Of a DNA stretch of 6,395 nucleotides, positions 6,018 to 6,395 are shown piece after piece (the stretch's first letter is position 1; every line of letters begins with the position of its first letter). This DNA is from Clostridia bacterium (lineage in GTDB: Bacteria; Bacillota; Clostridia; Oscillospirales; Acutalibacteraceae), in assembly GCA_017414725.1 (NCBI GenBank), contig JAFQKZ010000077.1:1-6395 (forward strand), written 5' to 3'. The notes beneath the pieces are model-generated. The model was not told where the DNA came from, did not search any database, and saw nothing but the letters and a program-made list of their open reading frames with translations. The translations under genes and the position numbers were made by a program.

Positions 6018-6395
6018 CTAGCACAATCCTAAAGAGCTAGCTGCTGCACGCATATGAGCGGCAGTAATTGTAATTTCGCTTAACATCTTAGTATTTTTCT
6101 CTTTTTGAGCATTTGAAATTGCGATTTCAACCACACGAGCTGCAGTTGCCCCAGAGGTTCCTGGTTTAGCAAACAAACTCATACAATCTCTTGCAAATTC
6201 GACTTCGGTTGCTCCACCTTCAATATGGAATTCTTTGAGTTTAGTTTCTAAGATGCGCTTAATAACATCTCTCGACGGATTTTCGAATTTGACTGACTTC
6301 TCAATTCGTCCCGGTCTCACGACTGCGGTATCGATTTGATCCAATCTGTTTGTGGTTCCGATTACTGCAACGTTTGAATCTTTATTTAACTTCTC
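6018..6395 (-). CDS. AAA-type ATPase, C-terminal fragment (5' end outside window)
   Basis: The frame is open to the window edge, so only the last 125 residues are seen. They begin in the second half of an AAA ATPase core. VAVIGTTNRLDQID (about 9-22) contains the sensor-1 Asn16, and VVRPGRIEKSVKF (25-37) contains the RPGR arginine-finger region. These are followed by the small helical lid domain with SGATAARVVEIA, equivalent to the conserved sensor-2-region helix of classic AAA proteins (FtsH, Cdc48, Pex families). The Walker A and B motifs lie beyond the edge. There is no C-terminal zinc protease domain, so it is not FtsH. It could be a Cdc48/Vps4-like or SpoVK-like AAA protein; the missing N-terminal part decides. 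The sequence just before the terminator is unremarkable. Base composition is clearly higher in G+C (about 39% over 6061-6395 by hand count) than in rsmA and tmk. Confidence 0.85.
   Translation of the reverse strand, partial: EKLNKDSNVAVIGTTNRLDQIDTAVVRPGRIEKSVKFENPSRDVIKRILETKLKEFHIEGGATEVEFARDCMSLFAKPGTSGATAARVVEIAISNAQKEKNTKMLSEITITAAHMRAAASSLGLC

Overview
The window is AT-rich, with standard-code genes and good Shine-Dalgarno sites. It reads as chromosomal DNA of a low-GC Firmicute, most likely class Clostridia. The evidence is the clostridial-type thymidylate kinase, the RsmA and MATE sequences, and a Cys-rich protein of a kind I associate with Clostridia. Two features would fit a host-associated or reducing genome: loose spacing between genes, and what look like decaying genes (an in-frame interrupted ORF and an orphan C-terminal coding remnant). 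That lifestyle is inference. All intact genes are on the minus strand; only a gene remnant and a possible mini-ORF lie on the plus strand.

Layout from left to right. 1-401 has no intact gene. It holds a ~158 bp element bounded by 27 bp inverted repeats (3-160), a stretch with an orphan ribosome-binding site and mini-ORF, and a terminator hairpin. 402-1217 encodes a 271-residue Cys-rich conserved protein of unknown function. 1394-2500 holds two ORFs in one shared reading frame, separated only by two TAA codons: a signal-peptide-bearing N-terminal piece and a charged helical C-terminal piece. They are possibly one split or decayed secreted-protein gene. 2652-3977 encodes a 441-residue MATE-family exporter with its own well-formed promoter. 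3978-4371 has no intact gene, but holds a plus-strand coding remnant ending at 4210 and a small perfect hairpin. 4372-5936 is a compact rsmA-tmk pair (16S rRNA dimethyltransferase and dTMP kinase), with the tmk ribosome-binding site inside the end of rsmA. 6018-6395 is the C-terminal end of an AAA-type ATPase cut by the window edge.

Transcription units run right to left. Hairpins at 5960-5987, 2559-2602, 1335-1370 and 333-366 lie just after the ATPase, MATE, 1394 and 402 genes. In three of the four, the only imperfect pair is a G-U wobble on the minus-strand RNA and a mismatch on the plus strand, which independently supports them as minus-strand terminators. Apart from rsmA-tmk (translation and nucleotide metabolism), the genes do not form an obvious pathway. 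I do not see a defence system, CRISPR array, rRNA or tRNA gene, or other clearly new multi-gene system here. The most unusual items are the interrupted ORF pair, the inverted-repeat element and the orphan plus-strand remnant.
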